The notes: generated from the sequence alone by a model not told the origin. DNA of 37,635 nucleotides from a bacterium (GCA_021811565.1 JAJZOL010000175.1:1-37635), one strand, 5' to 3'. Shown: positions 1-9,437, numbered from the stretch's first letter. Numbers and translations are program-made.

Positions 1-83
1 CAAGGAGGGCGTTTTGGTGAGTTTGCACGGTAAAATATTTATACGCTCCTCGGAGCGACAATACACTTTTTCGGAGCGCTTCC

Positions 84-2123
84 ATGTTGATTGATCAGCT
101 CTGCATAAATACCATTCGAGCATTATCCATTGATGGTGTTCAAAAGGCGAATTCCGGTCATCCAGGCTTACCCTTGGGATCGGCGCCGATGGCGTATACA
201 CTTTTCTCCAAGCATCTTAAGTATAATCCTCAGAATCCTAAGTGGGAGGATCGGGATCGTTTCGTATTATCGGGCGGACATGGATCCATGCTGTTGTATA
301 GTCTGCTACATCTCGCCGGATACGATCTTTCATTGGACGATTTAAAGAATTTCAGGCAATGGGGCAGCAAGACACCGGGGCATCCTGAATATGGACTTAC
401 GCCAGGGGTCGAAACCACTACCGGTCCGTTGGGACAAGGGTTCAGCACTGCGGTGGGAATGGCGATGGCGGAGGCTCACGTCGCAGCAGTATATAATCGT
501 CCGAACCAGGAGATTGTGAACCATTATACTTACGTTCTGGCATCGGACGGAGATATGATGGAGGGCGTGGCGAGCGAAGCGGCGTCGTTGGCGGGGCATC
601 TCAGACTAGACAAACTGATCTGCCTTTACGATAGCAATAGAATCTCTTTGGACGGAGTGTTGTCATTGAGTTTCTCGGAAGATGTGGGGAAACGGTTCGA
701 AGCCTATGGATGGCATGTCCAAACCGTATCGGATGGAAACGATACGGATGCTATCGACTCCGCCTTAAAGATTGCCAAACAGGAGACTTCAAAGCCATCT
801 TTGATCATTGTGCACACAATAATCGGCTTCGGCTCTCCGAACAAGCAGGGGAAGGCTGCGTCACATGGCTCTCCGCTCGGCAAGGAGGAGGTATTGCTAA
901 CCAAGCGCAGCTTGGGAATTCCGGAGGAACCTGCGTTTTTAGTGCCTAAAGAAGTGTCGGAGCATTTCAGTAAGATCGCCGCAAAAGGGATTCAAACCTA
1001 CGAGAGATGGAAAACCCTGTTCAGCGAATGGGAAGCGGCCAATCCTGTTTTGGCGAAACAATGGAAAGAGAGCCATTCGGGTACTCCTCCCGAAGGATGG
1101 GACAAGGATATCCCTGTTTTAGGGGTGGAGGATTCCGCCGCCACACGAGCTACTGGCGGTAAAGTTATCAACGCCATCGGTAAAAACTATCCCGCGCTTA
1201 TTGGCGGGTCGGCGGACCTAAACTCCTCCACCAATACTGCGCTCATAGGAGCGGGTGATTTCGAAGCCGAGGCAAACGCTGCGGTGGGCATGGAGGGATC
1301 CGTAGGTGGCGTATGGGGATATGCGGGAAGAAATATTCATTTTGGAGTTCGCGAACACGCCATGGCCGCCGCAGCAAACGGGATCGCGCTCCATGGCGGA
1401 TTAAGGCCCTATGTATCAACCTTTTTTAACTTCGCAGATTATCTGAAACCCTCGCTTCGTTTATCCGCTTTGATGGAGTTGCCCGTCATTTATATCTTCA
1501 CGCACGATACGATCGCATTAGGCGAGGATGGACCAACGCATCAGCCAATCGAACAACTCGCCATGTTGCGTGCGATACCACATCTTTTGGATATTCGCCC
1601 TTCGGATGCCAACGAGACCGCTGAAGCATGGAAGGCGGCGATTCAATATCACTCTGGTCCTATAGCGCTTGTGTTAACTCGGCAGAAAACTCCCAATCTG
1701 GATCGCACGGTTTACGCCTTGGCGACCGGATTGCATAAAGGAGCCTATATTTTGAAGGAGGCGAAAAGCGGAAAGCCGGATGTCATTTTGATTGGCTGCG
1801 GCTCCGAAGTAGGGTTGATAGTCGAGGCTCAGAAGACGCTGGAGGCGAAAGGAGTGGAGGTGCGAACGGTCAGCATGCCCTCTTGGCGCTTGTTTGAGAT
1901 GCAAACGGAGGAGTATCGACAATCCATTCTTCCATCCGGCGTTAAAAAGCTTGTGGTGGAGGCTGCCTCAAACATAGGCTGGCATAAGTATGTGGGGGCC
2001 GACGGCGATGTGATCGCAATGGAACGATTTGGGGCATCCGCCCCTGCGGAAAAATTACTCGAAGAGTTCGGATTCACTCCGGAAAACGTCGTACTCCGAG
2101 CTCTAAGATTGATTTCAAGATGA
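84..2123 (+). CDS. tkt: Transketolase
   Basis: Thiamine-diphosphate enzyme that moves two-carbon ketol units between sugar phosphates in the non-oxidative pentose phosphate pathway, in the cytoplasm. The 679-residue protein has the usual full length for the family. The N-terminal TPP domain shows [13 protein letters not shown] (about residues 24-36), [14 protein letters not shown] and the metal/diphosphate motif SDGDMMEG. The middle domain shows [11 protein letters not shown], the REHAM motif with the catalytic glutamate region, [12 protein letters not shown] and [15 protein letters not shown]. The ATG at 84 is preceded by a modest CGGAGCG ribosome site. The gene stands alone; the only thing before it is a 10-codon open stretch ending at 33, which may be the tail of an upstream gene. 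A hairpin follows at 2162-2197. The family is certain; the two close relatives (DXS, dihydroxyacetone synthase) are less likely because the motifs are classic Tkt. Confidence 0.97.
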   Translation: MLIDQLCINTIRALSIDGVQKANSGHPGLPLGSAPMAYTLFSKHLKYNPQNPKWEDRDRFVLSGGHGSMLLYSLLHLAGYDLSLDDLKNFRQWGSKTPGHPEYGLTPGVETTTGPLGQGFSTAVGMAMAEAHVAAVYNRPNQEIVNHYTYVLASDGDMMEGVASEAASLAGHLRLDKLICLYDSNRISLDGVLSLSFSEDVGKRFEAYGWHVQTVSDGNDTDAIDSALKIAKQETSKPSLIIVHTIIGFGSPNKQGKAASHGSPLGKEEVLLTKRSLGIPEEPAFLVPKEVSEHFSKIAAKGIQTYERWKTLFSEWEAANPVLAKQWKESHSGTPPEGWDKDIPVLGVEDSAATRATGGKVINAIGKNYPALIGGSADLNSSTNTALIGAGDFEAEANAAVGMEGSVGGVWGYAGRNIHFGVREHAMAAAANGIALHGGLRPYVSTFFNFADYLKPSLRLSALMELPVIYIFTHDTIALGEDGPTHQPIEQLAMLRAIPHLLDIRPSDANETAEAWKAAIQYHSGPIALVLTRQKTPNLDRTVYALATGLHKGAYILKEAKSGKPDVILIGCGSEVGLIVEAQKTLEAKGVEVRTVSMPSWRLFEMQTEEYRQSILPSGVKKLVVEAASNIGWHKYVGADGDVIAMERFGASAPAEKLLEEFGFTPENVVLRALRLISR

Positions 2124-2161
2124 ACCGATAGGTTTTCCATGAAATCGTAAGCTATTAGAGT

Positions 2162-2197
2162 GATCCCATTCTTCGTGTATCATTGAAGGATGGGATC
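2162..2197 (+). terminator. Hairpin after transketolase, probable terminator
   Basis: A 13-bp stem (GATCCCATTCTTC paired with GAAGGATGGGATC, one G-U pair) closes a 10-base loop, 38 bases past the tkt stop codon. The downstream side is A/T-rich (AAATATCATAT) but has no clean U-run, so termination strength is uncertain. Confidence 0.6.
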
Positions 2198-2442
2198 AAA
2201 TATCATATATGACTATAATTTTGTCCTTGTATCTCTCTGTCTGTTCGGTGCGAAAATCGCTCCATACCTTCCATGCGATTTCAGAGTTACTTCAAAATTG
2301 CAAAGCGTTTATGCATTAATCACAAGCCAGTTATGAATGTGAGACATACCCCCAAACGTGTAACTTGCGGCAACTGATCCATCGTGTGGTATATTCAAGT
2401 GAGAATCACCCTGTCTGTAACTTAAGTCCCAATAACACTGGA
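2198..2442. other. Intergenic stretch without a recognised gene
   Basis: Together with the hairpin before it and the palindromic repeat after it, this makes a 426-base gap between transketolase and the ABC permease. It is A/T-rich, and I see no ORF with coding character, no tRNA and no convincing promoter. The permease promoter should lie here or inside the repeat. Confidence 0.5.
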
Positions 2443-2527
2443 GGTAATTGCAAAATTCGGGAAATGTGGCTATTATCGCTCATTTCACGTTCGGTGAAAT
2501 ACATGGAAATCGAATTTTGCAATTACA
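2443..2527 (+). repeat. Dispersed palindromic repeat (MITE-like), copy 1
   Basis: An 85-bp element bounded by inverted ends: GGTAATTGCAAAATTCG at the left and CGAATTTTGCAATTAC at the right, a near-perfect 16-bp terminal inverted repeat. It aligns without gaps to the reverse complement of 23047-23131 with about 12 differences by eye (about 86% identity). It sits 22 bases upstream of the permease start codon. In one frame it is open throughout and runs into the permease reading frame. No transposase is encoded. By structure it is a short non-autonomous element or REP/BIME-like repeat; which of these is unresolved. Confidence 0.85.
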
Positions 2528-2549
2528 TGACTGTATAGAGATAAACCAT

Positions 2550-4223
2550 ATGAAATCATTTAGGATATTATTGTCATACCGTTTCACCCAATGGCGGAAT
2601 GGATTGTTTAAACGGGATAAGCGGGAAAAGACCCGTTGGGTCATCAGTGTCATTTTTTCGATGATCTTCATGTGGTTGGTTTGGGTGTTCGGCACACAGG
2701 TTTTTCAAGTGTTCTCTTACACTTCCGCTTTTCATCCTTCGTACAGCCATGTTTTAGTCAACCTACCTTCCGTAGTCTTTTTCCTGATATTTTGGATGCT
2801 CGCATTATCCGCCTTGTCCATTGGAATCCATAACCTTTATAATCATGAGGAGATGGCTTTTCTCTTCACTCTTCCCGTATCCAGACGCACCATTTTTCTA
2901 GTTCGAGCGTTGGAATCCACTCTGACGAACTCCGTTTTCTTTTTCTTCCTTGGCTTTCCGATTGTATTAGCGTATGGACAGACGATGCACCTCCTTGGGA
3001 TATTCTATATTATTCGGATCATCCCCGCTCTTGTGTTATTTATTCTTTTCCCCACCATGATCGGTTTGCTCGCAGCGTGTGTCCTAATGCGACTGCTTCC
3101 ATCCAACAAAACCCGCGACATATTCGGCGCCCTCGGTATCGCCATATATACCCTCACTTACCTTCTTTTCAGCATCTCAGCGAGAGGCATGGATGACAGA
3201 GTGAGGATGATGAACCTTACGGGGCGTTTCGCCGAAATAACGAAATCCTCCATATATCATTTAGGACCATGGGGCTGGACAGGAAGTGTCGTTGCAGGAG
3301 GCGGGGGAATATTACCGTTGTTATGGTTATTGATAGTCGCAGTTTGTTTTTACGCAGCTGTCACATGGATGATAGATCCGGTATATGGCGAGGGATGGCT
3401 ACAAAACCAGGAGTTGGCGACGGGAAATGGAGGAACCAGAAGGCGCGAGACAAAGGAGCGCGGACGCAAAGGAGTTCTGCAAAAGTTTCTCGGACGTCCG
3501 GTATACGCCATATATATCAAGGACTTGCTCAGCCTTAAAAGAGATATGCGTCAACTCTCGATGCTTCTCATCCCCATTGCGATCATGTTCATCTACATCT
3601 TCAATATGCGCACGGGATGGGATCCCTCCATGGTAACAGACAGTCATGCGAATATCATATTGAATGTTTATATTATCATGATCGGGTTCATTCTCGCTCC
3701 GGTAAGCCTTAGGCTCACCGCATCCTCATTTCTAAATGAATCGCGGGCGATATGGCTTGCGGTGAGCGCCCCAAACGACACGAACTATATATTGCGCGCC
3801 AAATTGGCGTATTCCATGTTGCTTACGCTGCCTTTCGGGATACTGGCATGTTTGATCATGCAATTTGAGGCGGGTTTTCCCATTCTCATGTTCATTCATG
3901 CCCTCCTATTCATCATTGCTGGAACATTGGGCTTTTGCGCAATCAGCGTTGCGGGATATGCGCACATTTTCGATTTCAACTCCGCACAACCAAAAACCGC
4001 CATCTCATCGGGCGGCCAATTAATTCTCATGGCTTGTCAGATGGGGTTTGTCATTCTCCTCTCATTCGGCTGCATATTGCCATGGTCCATAGAGGATTGG
4101 TGGCCTTCCTATGCGCTATTGTTCGAGATGTTATCTTACATCTTCGCGATTGGGATCACTTGGTGGATTGTGCTTTTATGCGTGAAAATAGGGGATTTAC
4201 GTTTCAAGCACATGGAGTGGTGA
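2550..4223 (+). CDS. ABC-2 type transporter permease, no adjacent ATPase
   Basis: A 557-residue polytopic membrane protein with about 12 hydrophobic segments. The N-terminus is short, basic and cytoplasmic (MKSFRILLSYRFTQWRNGLF), followed by transmembrane segments starting near residue 33. The sequence EEMAFLFTLPVSRRTIFLVRALES, here given only as a landmark near residue 110-130, is the amphipathic coupling-helix-like element seen in ABC-2/ABC exporter permeases (LFxxPVxRRxIFxxR). A soluble basic loop near residues 300-325 (RRRETKERGRK) separates two membrane halves. I chose the ATG at 2550. The frame stays open upstream to a TTG at 2448, but that extension is entirely repeat sequence. No nucleotide-binding subunit lies beside it, so the substrate and the ATPase partner are unknown. 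Confidence 0.7.
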   Translation: MKSFRILLSYRFTQWRNGLFKRDKREKTRWVISVIFSMIFMWLVWVFGTQVFQVFSYTSAFHPSYSHVLVNLPSVVFFLIFWMLALSALSIGIHNLYNHEEMAFLFTLPVSRRTIFLVRALESTLTNSVFFFFLGFPIVLAYGQTMHLLGIFYIIRIIPALVLFILFPTMIGLLAACVLMRLLPSNKTRDIFGALGIAIYTLTYLLFSISARGMDDRVRMMNLTGRFAEITKSSIYHLGPWGWTGSVVAGGGGILPLLWLLIVAVCFYAAVTWMIDPVYGEGWLQNQELATGNGGTRRRETKERGRKGVLQKFLGRPVYAIYIKDLLSLKRDMRQLSMLLIPIAIMFIYIFNMRTGWDPSMVTDSHANIILNVYIIMIGFILAPVSLRLTASSFLNESRAIWLAVSAPNDTNYILRAKLAYSMLLTLPFGILACLIMQFEAGFPILMFIHALLFIIAGTLGFCAISVAGYAHIFDFNSAQPKTAISSGGQLILMACQMGFVILLSFGCILPWSIEDWWPSYALLFEMLSYIFAIGITWWIVLLCVKIGDLRFKHMEW

Positions 4224-4260
4224 GAGGATTCCTGTCGAAAATCAGTTAGGAAAGCGGATA

Positions 4261-4908
4261 TTAATGATTTTCTCGCCATTCCTTGGACTGAAGATGCAGT
4301 GCGCGTTTTTCAGCCATTTGCGCCAATGCTTGTATATCCTCGTCTTCCGGCATAGCCGCTATTTCGGATGCCACGATGCGTTGAGCAAGGAAGACTCCAA
4401 TAAACGCCACAACTCCCGTCGCTAGCATCACCAATCCCTCCCAATTGGGATAGGAGAGCAATGATAGAAGTCCGTGTCCTGAAAAGTAAACGCCTGCGGC
4501 GGCGAAATAGCTCCGCCGCGCCCAAACCGAGCCAGGTGAGAGAGCCTCAACCGATCCTGCAGTCGCGGCGAGTGCGGCGAGAAACAACCAAATGAATGGA
4601 TAAAGAGTTTCAATAAACTGATAATCGATCAAAGCCGGGATTAAGGTCACCTTGAATGAATCCTTCATCGCTAACAGGCATATTCCATAGCATAGAATGA
4701 CAATCAGCCATCGTCTGATCTTCGATACCAGCAATCCCCCGATAAGCGCGAACATGGACACAGGCAAGATGCCTGGCCTCTCCCTTGCGAGCCAAGTGAA
4801 TAGCGGCTCCAACTGGAGCAGGGCGAAAGCCAGCGTTAGCGGTATGATTAACCGCAACGCCATTTTAATCCACTGGGTCTCCCAAATTCTGATGAACTGC
4901 TGTCGCAT
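4261..4908 (-). CDS. Six-helix membrane protein of unknown function
   Basis: A 215-residue protein whose middle is almost entirely membrane: hydrophobic segments near residues 17-35, 46-62, 67-82, 100-118, 130-155 and 158-175. It ends in a soluble, charged tail (EIAAMPEDEDIQALAQMAEKRALHLQSKEWRENH region) that could form a short coiled helix. I recognise no family motif. It converges with the ABC permease gene with only 37 bases between the stop codons, so the two are not co-transcribed. The ribosome site before the ATG at 4908 is weak. Coding status is supported by length, the clear membrane pattern and the absence of a better frame. Confidence 0.65.
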   Translation of the reverse strand: MRQQFIRIWETQWIKMALRLIIPLTLAFALLQLEPLFTWLARERPGILPVSMFALIGGLLVSKIRRWLIVILCYGICLLAMKDSFKVTLIPALIDYQFIETLYPFIWLFLAALAATAGSVEALSPGSVWARRSYFAAAGVYFSGHGLLSLLSYPNWEGLVMLATGVVAFIGVFLAQRIVASEIAAMPEDEDIQALAQMAEKRALHLQSKEWRENH

Positions 4909-5458
4909 CTCAGTTTCTCATTTTCTTGATGGCGATTGCATGGATATCCCGGCTGGGAAAAAACCGCCCTTCAAACTTAGGATACCATAAATTTTCGGAT
5001 TGTGACTGGTGGAAATCAAGGTTCGTATTGTGCTGGGTAGCACGAGAATTCTAATTATTTGGATTATTTAAGCGAATTATCACAATTATTTCAATACTTG
5101 GAGAGTTGAGAGTTTCGTCTTTCGCTTGCTTCACCAAATGTGGGATGAGCAAGATGCTCTTCATCTTACGATTTTTACACTCACCATTTTGTGAATTGTC
5201 TTCGGGATATCCCTTGCTTAATGTGTGAAGACCCGAAGATTACATAATGAAGCTGGCTGCAGAGGATGTCGCTCGATTCGGCTGATATCCACTGGTATCG
5301 ATGTTATTGAAGTGTATTATCCGATTTATATATTCATATGCACCATATATTGTGGATTGTGCAATGCAAGTTAAACAATAAAGCGTGAATATTCAGCATA
5401 CGCATGCAAACGATTTCCAGCCCCACGCAATAGGTGCTCATGATATTGCGATTGAATT
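4909..5458. other. 550-base intergenic region, A/T-rich, no gene seen
   Basis: This lies upstream of the minus-strand membrane protein and downstream of the minus-strand GH42 gene. It holds a promoter for the former by necessity, but I could not pick a convincing -35/-10 pair. A 7-bp inverted repeat (CGCAATA at 5426-5432, TATTGCG at 5444-5450) lies just past the GH42 stop codon and has no U-tail. I see no tRNA, no small ORF with a ribosome site and no copy of the palindromic repeat. Confidence 0.5.
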
Positions 5459-7423
5459 CTAACCGCGATATACGCCGACATCATATCCCCTTAGCGTCAC
5501 TCTATTATCGACTGGATTCGGACCGAGCACCGAGTCCATCGACATTGGCAAGGAGACAGTCAGATCCTCGGCGTTGTGGTTCATCAGGAAGAGATACCGT
5601 TCATCATCTTTTACACGCCAACTAAAATCAACGCCGGAAGGGTAGTGGATCCCATGGGATATCCTGGCATCAGCGAGAGCTTTCGGTAACAGTGCGCAGT
5701 AAAAAGCGTCATCTCCGAATGTCCCGAAATACCATGCCAACCCCTTGCCGCGACGATTTCGAGTTACCGCAGACTCCCCGCTGAACTGGGAATGTTTCCA
5801 GATTGCGATCGTTTCCGCGCCTTTTGGTGTCAACGCATCCGCCCAAGTGAAGGCAGTTAGTTCCTTGCCATCCACGATCACGGTATATTCCGCCTTGCCA
5901 ATCGGATCGTAATCATCCACCTCCACCCCCGCTATTTCGCCAAGAAAACCGGGAAGGGGGTGCTCATGGCAGACGTTGATATGGTTCTTCACGCCTGTCC
6001 TTGGGGATATCACAACCACTCCACCGTTCGTCACAAACGCGTCAATCCTCTCCGCATCCTCTCGTGTTAAAAGGTACCATCCGGGGAGAATCAAAAGCTT
6101 GTAAGAGGAGATATTCGCACTGAGAGGCGTTATATCGCACGTCACCCCCAAGGATCTTAAAGCATTGTAGTAGCGTCGTATTTGGCTCCACCAATCCAAT
6201 CCATCCGTTTGAGGCTGGAGTTGAAAAGCCCAATTCTGCTCGTAGGAGTTCAAAATTGCGACCTCGTTCCTCACCACCGATCCGTCCAGCAGGGATGATA
6301 TTTTTTTCATCTCCTCGCCGAACTTTTGAATCTCCTTGTATCGTCGGCGAGGTATGCCATCGTGGTTCAATACGCCGTGCCAATATTGCTCCGTGCCGTA
6401 TAGGCAGGACCTCCATCGGAAGAATAGAACCGTATCCGCGCCGTGAGCCACCGCCTGCCATGCCCACATGCGGCTCTGCCCGTCCGCCGGTCTGCGGGAA
6501 ATCCTTTCCCATCCAATGATGTGCGTCTGCTCCTCCATGACCCAAAAATTCGATTGTTTGATCCCTCTCATGACCGCATGGGTCATATCAATGGAATTGT
6601 CCGCCTGCATCCAGGAGCCTCCGGGATAGTTGTCCCAGGAGATGAAATCAAGATCTCTTCCCAGTTCATAATAGTCCATGGAATCATGCAATCCCATGAA
6701 GTTGTGTGTAATAAAATGATGAGGACAGGTTTTGCGTATGATTTCCACCTGTTCATGCTGGAAATTCACGGTGGTTTCCGAAGCGAACCTTCGATATTCC
6801 AGTTTCAAAGACGGGTTGTGGCTCTCTCCGCACCGGACATGCCATGGCAATGGGATTTGAGACCATCCGCTGTACTCCTGGCTCCAGAAGATCGTTCCCC
6901 AAGCGTGGTTTAACTCTTCCAACGTTCCATACTTAGCCTTCAGCCATTCCCGAAAACGCTCGGCGCAACTGTCACAGTAGCACAGGTTCGCTTCGAATTC
7001 GTTGTCCGTTTGCCATCCGATTACGGCTGGGTGATGGGCGAAATGATGAGCCATGGCTTCGGTGATTCTTCGAGAATAACGATGCATGATGGGGTTGCCA
7101 AGGCAGCGTTGGAGACGAGTGCCAAATCCCAGGCGATATTTATGCGTGTCCGCAGGCAGGATATCCGGATACCGCTCATGCAACCATGCCGGAGGAGCCG
7201 CAGTCGGCGTGCCAAGAATGGCTTGTATTCCCTCCGAATGGAGGGCGTCCAGAGCCTTGTCCAGCCAGTCGAATTGGTACCTTTCCTCCTCGGGCTCCAG
7301 TTTGCTCCAAACGAACTCCGCCAGTCTCACGATGCTGATATTAGCCTCGCGCATTAGCTTCGCATCCACGCGCCATCGCTCTTCGTTCCAATGCTCCGGA
7401 TAATAATCCACTCCAATTTTCAT
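5459..7423 (-). CDS. GH42 beta-galactosidase
   Basis: Retaining beta-galactosidase of glycoside hydrolase family 42, 654 residues, a normal length. No signal peptide is present, so it is cytoplasmic and acts on imported oligosaccharides. The TIM barrel starts at once (YYPEHWNEERWRVD, residues 7-20, then ANISIVRLAEFVWSKLEP). The acid/base is Glu142 in TDNEFEAN. The nucleophile is expected at Glu298 in FWVMEEQTHIIGW. Cys107, Cys148, Cys150 and Cys153 match the structural zinc site known from thermophilic GH42 enzymes. A GATase-like trimerisation domain follows (about 395-600) and a short beta C-terminal domain ends the protein. The ATG at 7423 has an AAGGG site. Its start lies 1 base past the end of the FG-GAP gene stop codon region, so the two form one transcript. 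Confidence 0.95.
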   Translation of the reverse strand: MKIGVDYYPEHWNEERWRVDAKLMREANISIVRLAEFVWSKLEPEEERYQFDWLDKALDALHSEGIQAILGTPTAAPPAWLHERYPDILPADTHKYRLGFGTRLQRCLGNPIMHRYSRRITEAMAHHFAHHPAVIGWQTDNEFEANLCYCDSCAERFREWLKAKYGTLEELNHAWGTIFWSQEYSGWSQIPLPWHVRCGESHNPSLKLEYRRFASETTVNFQHEQVEIIRKTCPHHFITHNFMGLHDSMDYYELGRDLDFISWDNYPGGSWMQADNSIDMTHAVMRGIKQSNFWVMEEQTHIIGWERISRRPADGQSRMWAWQAVAHGADTVLFFRWRSCLYGTEQYWHGVLNHDGIPRRRYKEIQKFGEEMKKISSLLDGSVVRNEVAILNSYEQNWAFQLQPQTDGLDWWSQIRRYYNALRSLGVTCDITPLSANISSYKLLILPGWYLLTREDAERIDAFVTNGGVVVISPRTGVKNHINVCHEHPLPGFLGEIAGVEVDDYDPIGKAEYTVIVDGKELTAFTWADALTPKGAETIAIWKHSQFSGESAVTRNRRGKGLAWYFGTFGDDAFYCALLPKALADARISHGIHYPSGVDFSWRVKDDERYLFLMNHNAEDLTVSLPMSMDSVLGPNPVDNRVTLRGYDVGVYRG

Positions 7424-7424
7424 C

Positions 7425-8564
7425 TCAACCCTTCTCCATGAATCCTTTGTTCATCCAGATATCAATCCTAGGTGCGTCCCAGCAATACGGCTTTACGATA
7501 ATGTCCTGCCAGCCATCTCCGTCCACATCGATGATGCGCGCTTCATGCACTCCGAAGCCCCGTGCTATCTCCTCCTTCACAAACCCTCCCGCTCCATCAC
7601 TGAAGAATATCCACATTTTGGCTTTCGGATTGTCGGGAACGAAAGCTTCCTCCGTCCATTGCGCCATCTCCGCACAAAGGATATCCATATTGCCATCCCG
7701 ATTGAAATCAGCCAGTTGGAGGGTGTGCCCATGTATCACGTCATGACCCAAAAGATCGATGTAGCGCCAGTTCTCGGTGATTTCCGGATTTGTATGACAT
7801 TCATAGTAGCGCAGTCGTCCGGTGGTGTCTCCTGGAACCATCACCACCTCCAGTCGACCATCTCCGTTGAAATCCCAGGCCGCAATACGCGGATGAGTTT
7901 GCTCAGGATCGATAACATATGGCTGGAATATGTCATCCGACATCCGCTTGAACCATTTTCCTCCGGCAAGGATCTCGTTCACACCATCGCCATCTATGTC
8001 CCCGGTTGCCAGCCCTTCGCCTTTGCCCTCCCAAATAGCACGGTATTGCCAAGGTTGATTAGTGGGATCATCCGGAATGGGTGCGTGGTAAAGCTTCTCA
8101 TCGTTTTGACACCAGAATACAAGTTCAGGCTTGCCGTCTCCATCGAAATCATCCACTATCAAGTCGTGATGCATATGCCCTCCGCCTGATTTAATTTCGA
8201 ATCTTTTCCATGGGATGTACGGATCAAATGAAGGTCCAGGATTTTTCCACCAATAGACTTTTCCGCCCTGCCAATCATTGCCCGCGACGATATCCGGATA
8301 ACCATCCCGATCAATATCGTACACTATACCACCGGCCTCGGTGGGAAGGTTCTCCTGTTCTACAATCGATATCGTCCATCCTCCGGAGAATGGTCGATAC
8401 CATACGATTCCCGGGGCTTTCCCTCTGCAAGAAAGCATGAAGTCAGTGCGTCCGTCTCTATCGAAATCGCCGGGCAAAAGCATCGTCTGTTGCGCCGAGC
8501 CTGGCGGGCAAGGCAAATCACCATTTCTGCTGCTCAAATGCAACCAACGAAGTTTGGTATTCAT
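7425..8564 (-). CDS. FG-GAP/VCBS seven-repeat propeller protein without signal peptide
   Basis: A 379-residue protein built from seven repeats, each with a calcium-type loop of the DxDxDGxxD form: DFDRDGRTDF (33-42), DIDRDGYPDI (83-92), DFDGDGKPEL (139-148), DIDGDGVNEI (189-198), DFNGDGRLEV (231-240), DFNRDGNMDI (286-295) and DVDGDGWQDI (346-355). Seven repeats predict a closed seven-bladed beta-propeller. Proteins of this type are usually secreted, but the N-terminus (MNTKLRWLHLSSRNGD) has no hydrophobic stretch. The ATG at 8564 has AGGAT six bases upstream. The stop codon nearly touches the GH42 start, so the pair is an operon. It may bind carbohydrate, or be a lyase-like propeller, but no enzyme motif is visible. 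Confidence 0.85.
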   Translation of the reverse strand: MNTKLRWLHLSSRNGDLPCPPGSAQQTMLLPGDFDRDGRTDFMLSCRGKAPGIVWYRPFSGGWTISIVEQENLPTEAGGIVYDIDRDGYPDIVAGNDWQGGKVYWWKNPGPSFDPYIPWKRFEIKSGGGHMHHDLIVDDFDGDGKPELVFWCQNDEKLYHAPIPDDPTNQPWQYRAIWEGKGEGLATGDIDGDGVNEILAGGKWFKRMSDDIFQPYVIDPEQTHPRIAAWDFNGDGRLEVVMVPGDTTGRLRYYECHTNPEITENWRYIDLLGHDVIHGHTLQLADFNRDGNMDILCAEMAQWTEEAFVPDNPKAKMWIFFSDGAGGFVKEEIARGFGVHEARIIDVDGDGWQDIIVKPYCWDAPRIDIWMNKGFMEKG

Positions 8565-8733
8565 AATTCTATCCTAACGGTTTGGAAGATGATCCGATCC
8601 ATATTTTTGATTCGTGATGATCCACATTCCTAAACAACCTTAAATATATCTCTGGCAAAGGTGGTTTTAGTGCGGAGGATATATGATGGGCGTCGTGCGC
8701 AAAGATATTCCCTTTCCCACATTTGGCTATATG

Positions 8734-9219
8734 TTATTCTGAAACTATTGCACGTATCGCATCTAGCGTCTCAAGCGCATGTCCTGTAACACTGACTTTG
8801 GGGTAGATTTTACGAATGACACCCAGTTTGTCGATGAGAAAAGTTGAGCGTTCCACCCCCATGTATCTTTTCCCCATAAAGCTTTTCTCTTTCCAAACGC
8901 CATACAACTCAGCCACTGCGTGATCCTCGTCGGCTAAAAGGGGGAAGGGGAGTGTGTACTTATCGGCGAATTTCGCCTGCTTGCGTACCGTATCCGGGCT
9001 TACGCCGAGAATTTGCACTCCCATATCCTGAAAAGCCGCATATGAATCCCGGAAATTGCACGCTTCCGTGGTGCATCCCGGCGTGTCAGCCTTGGGATAG
9101 AAATAAAGCAGAACAGCCTTTGAATTGCGGAAGGAGCTTAGGGTGACTTCCTCGCCTGTCTGCGTCTTTAATGTGAAATCCGGAGCAAGCGAACCCGCTT
9201 GCGGAACCTCTTCGGACAT
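8734..9219 (-). CDS. bcp: Thioredoxin-dependent peroxiredoxin, BCP type
   Basis: A 161-residue peroxiredoxin of the BCP/PrxQ class that reduces hydrogen peroxide and organic peroxides using thioredoxin, in the cytoplasm. The peroxidatic cysteine is Cys49 in TPGCTTEAC and the resolving cysteine is Cys54, the five-residue spacing typical of atypical two-cysteine PrxQ enzymes. LYFYPKADTPG and the later LLADEDHAVAELYGVWKEKSFMGKRYMGVERSTFLID complete the fold signature. The ATG at 9219 follows a strong AAGGAGG site. It appears to be a single gene, with the FG-GAP gene 169 bases downstream on the same strand. Confidence 0.96.
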   Translation of the reverse strand: MSEEVPQAGSLAPDFTLKTQTGEEVTLSSFRNSKAVLLYFYPKADTPGCTTEACNFRDSYAAFQDMGVQILGVSPDTVRKQAKFADKYTLPFPLLADEDHAVAELYGVWKEKSFMGKRYMGVERSTFLIDKLGVIRKIYPKVSVTGHALETLDAIRAIVSE

Positions 9220-9395
9220 AGTTGCCTCCTTAATTAGCTTCGCTATTGAACCTCACTCAGTAGGAATGCAACGTGAGGATTGAATGGGAATTGTTTTCTA
9301 TTTTAGCATATCCCAAAGGAGGGCAGTATGTATCCATGGATGAGGATCGAATTTCATATCAAAAGGGGATATAGGTGTCAACGCGGATCGAAAAA

Positions 9396-9427
9396 CCATT
9401 CAACCCTTCCTGGGAAGGGTTGAATGG
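9396..9427 (-). terminator. Intrinsic terminator of the LolA-like gene
   Basis: A perfect 14-bp stem (CCATTCAACCCTTC with GAAGGGTTGAATGG) and a 4-base loop. On the minus strand it is followed directly by TTTTT, so it reads as a classic intrinsic terminator 10 bases past the stop codon at 9438. Confidence 0.9.
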
Positions 9428-9437
9428 AATGACATAG

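Noticed and set aside
1-33. Ten open codons ending in a stop before transketolase
   Set aside because: May be the tail of an upstream gene, but ten codons give no identity and no way to confirm coding.
4909-5458. Possible small RNA or short gene in the 550-base gap
   Set aside because: Only short, unconvincing inverted repeats and no ribosome site with a coding-like frame.
7545-8189. A 214-codon open frame on the plus strand
   Set aside because: It lies wholly antisense to the FG-GAP gene, whose seven calcium loops are unmistakable; the antisense translation shows no domain or ribosome site.
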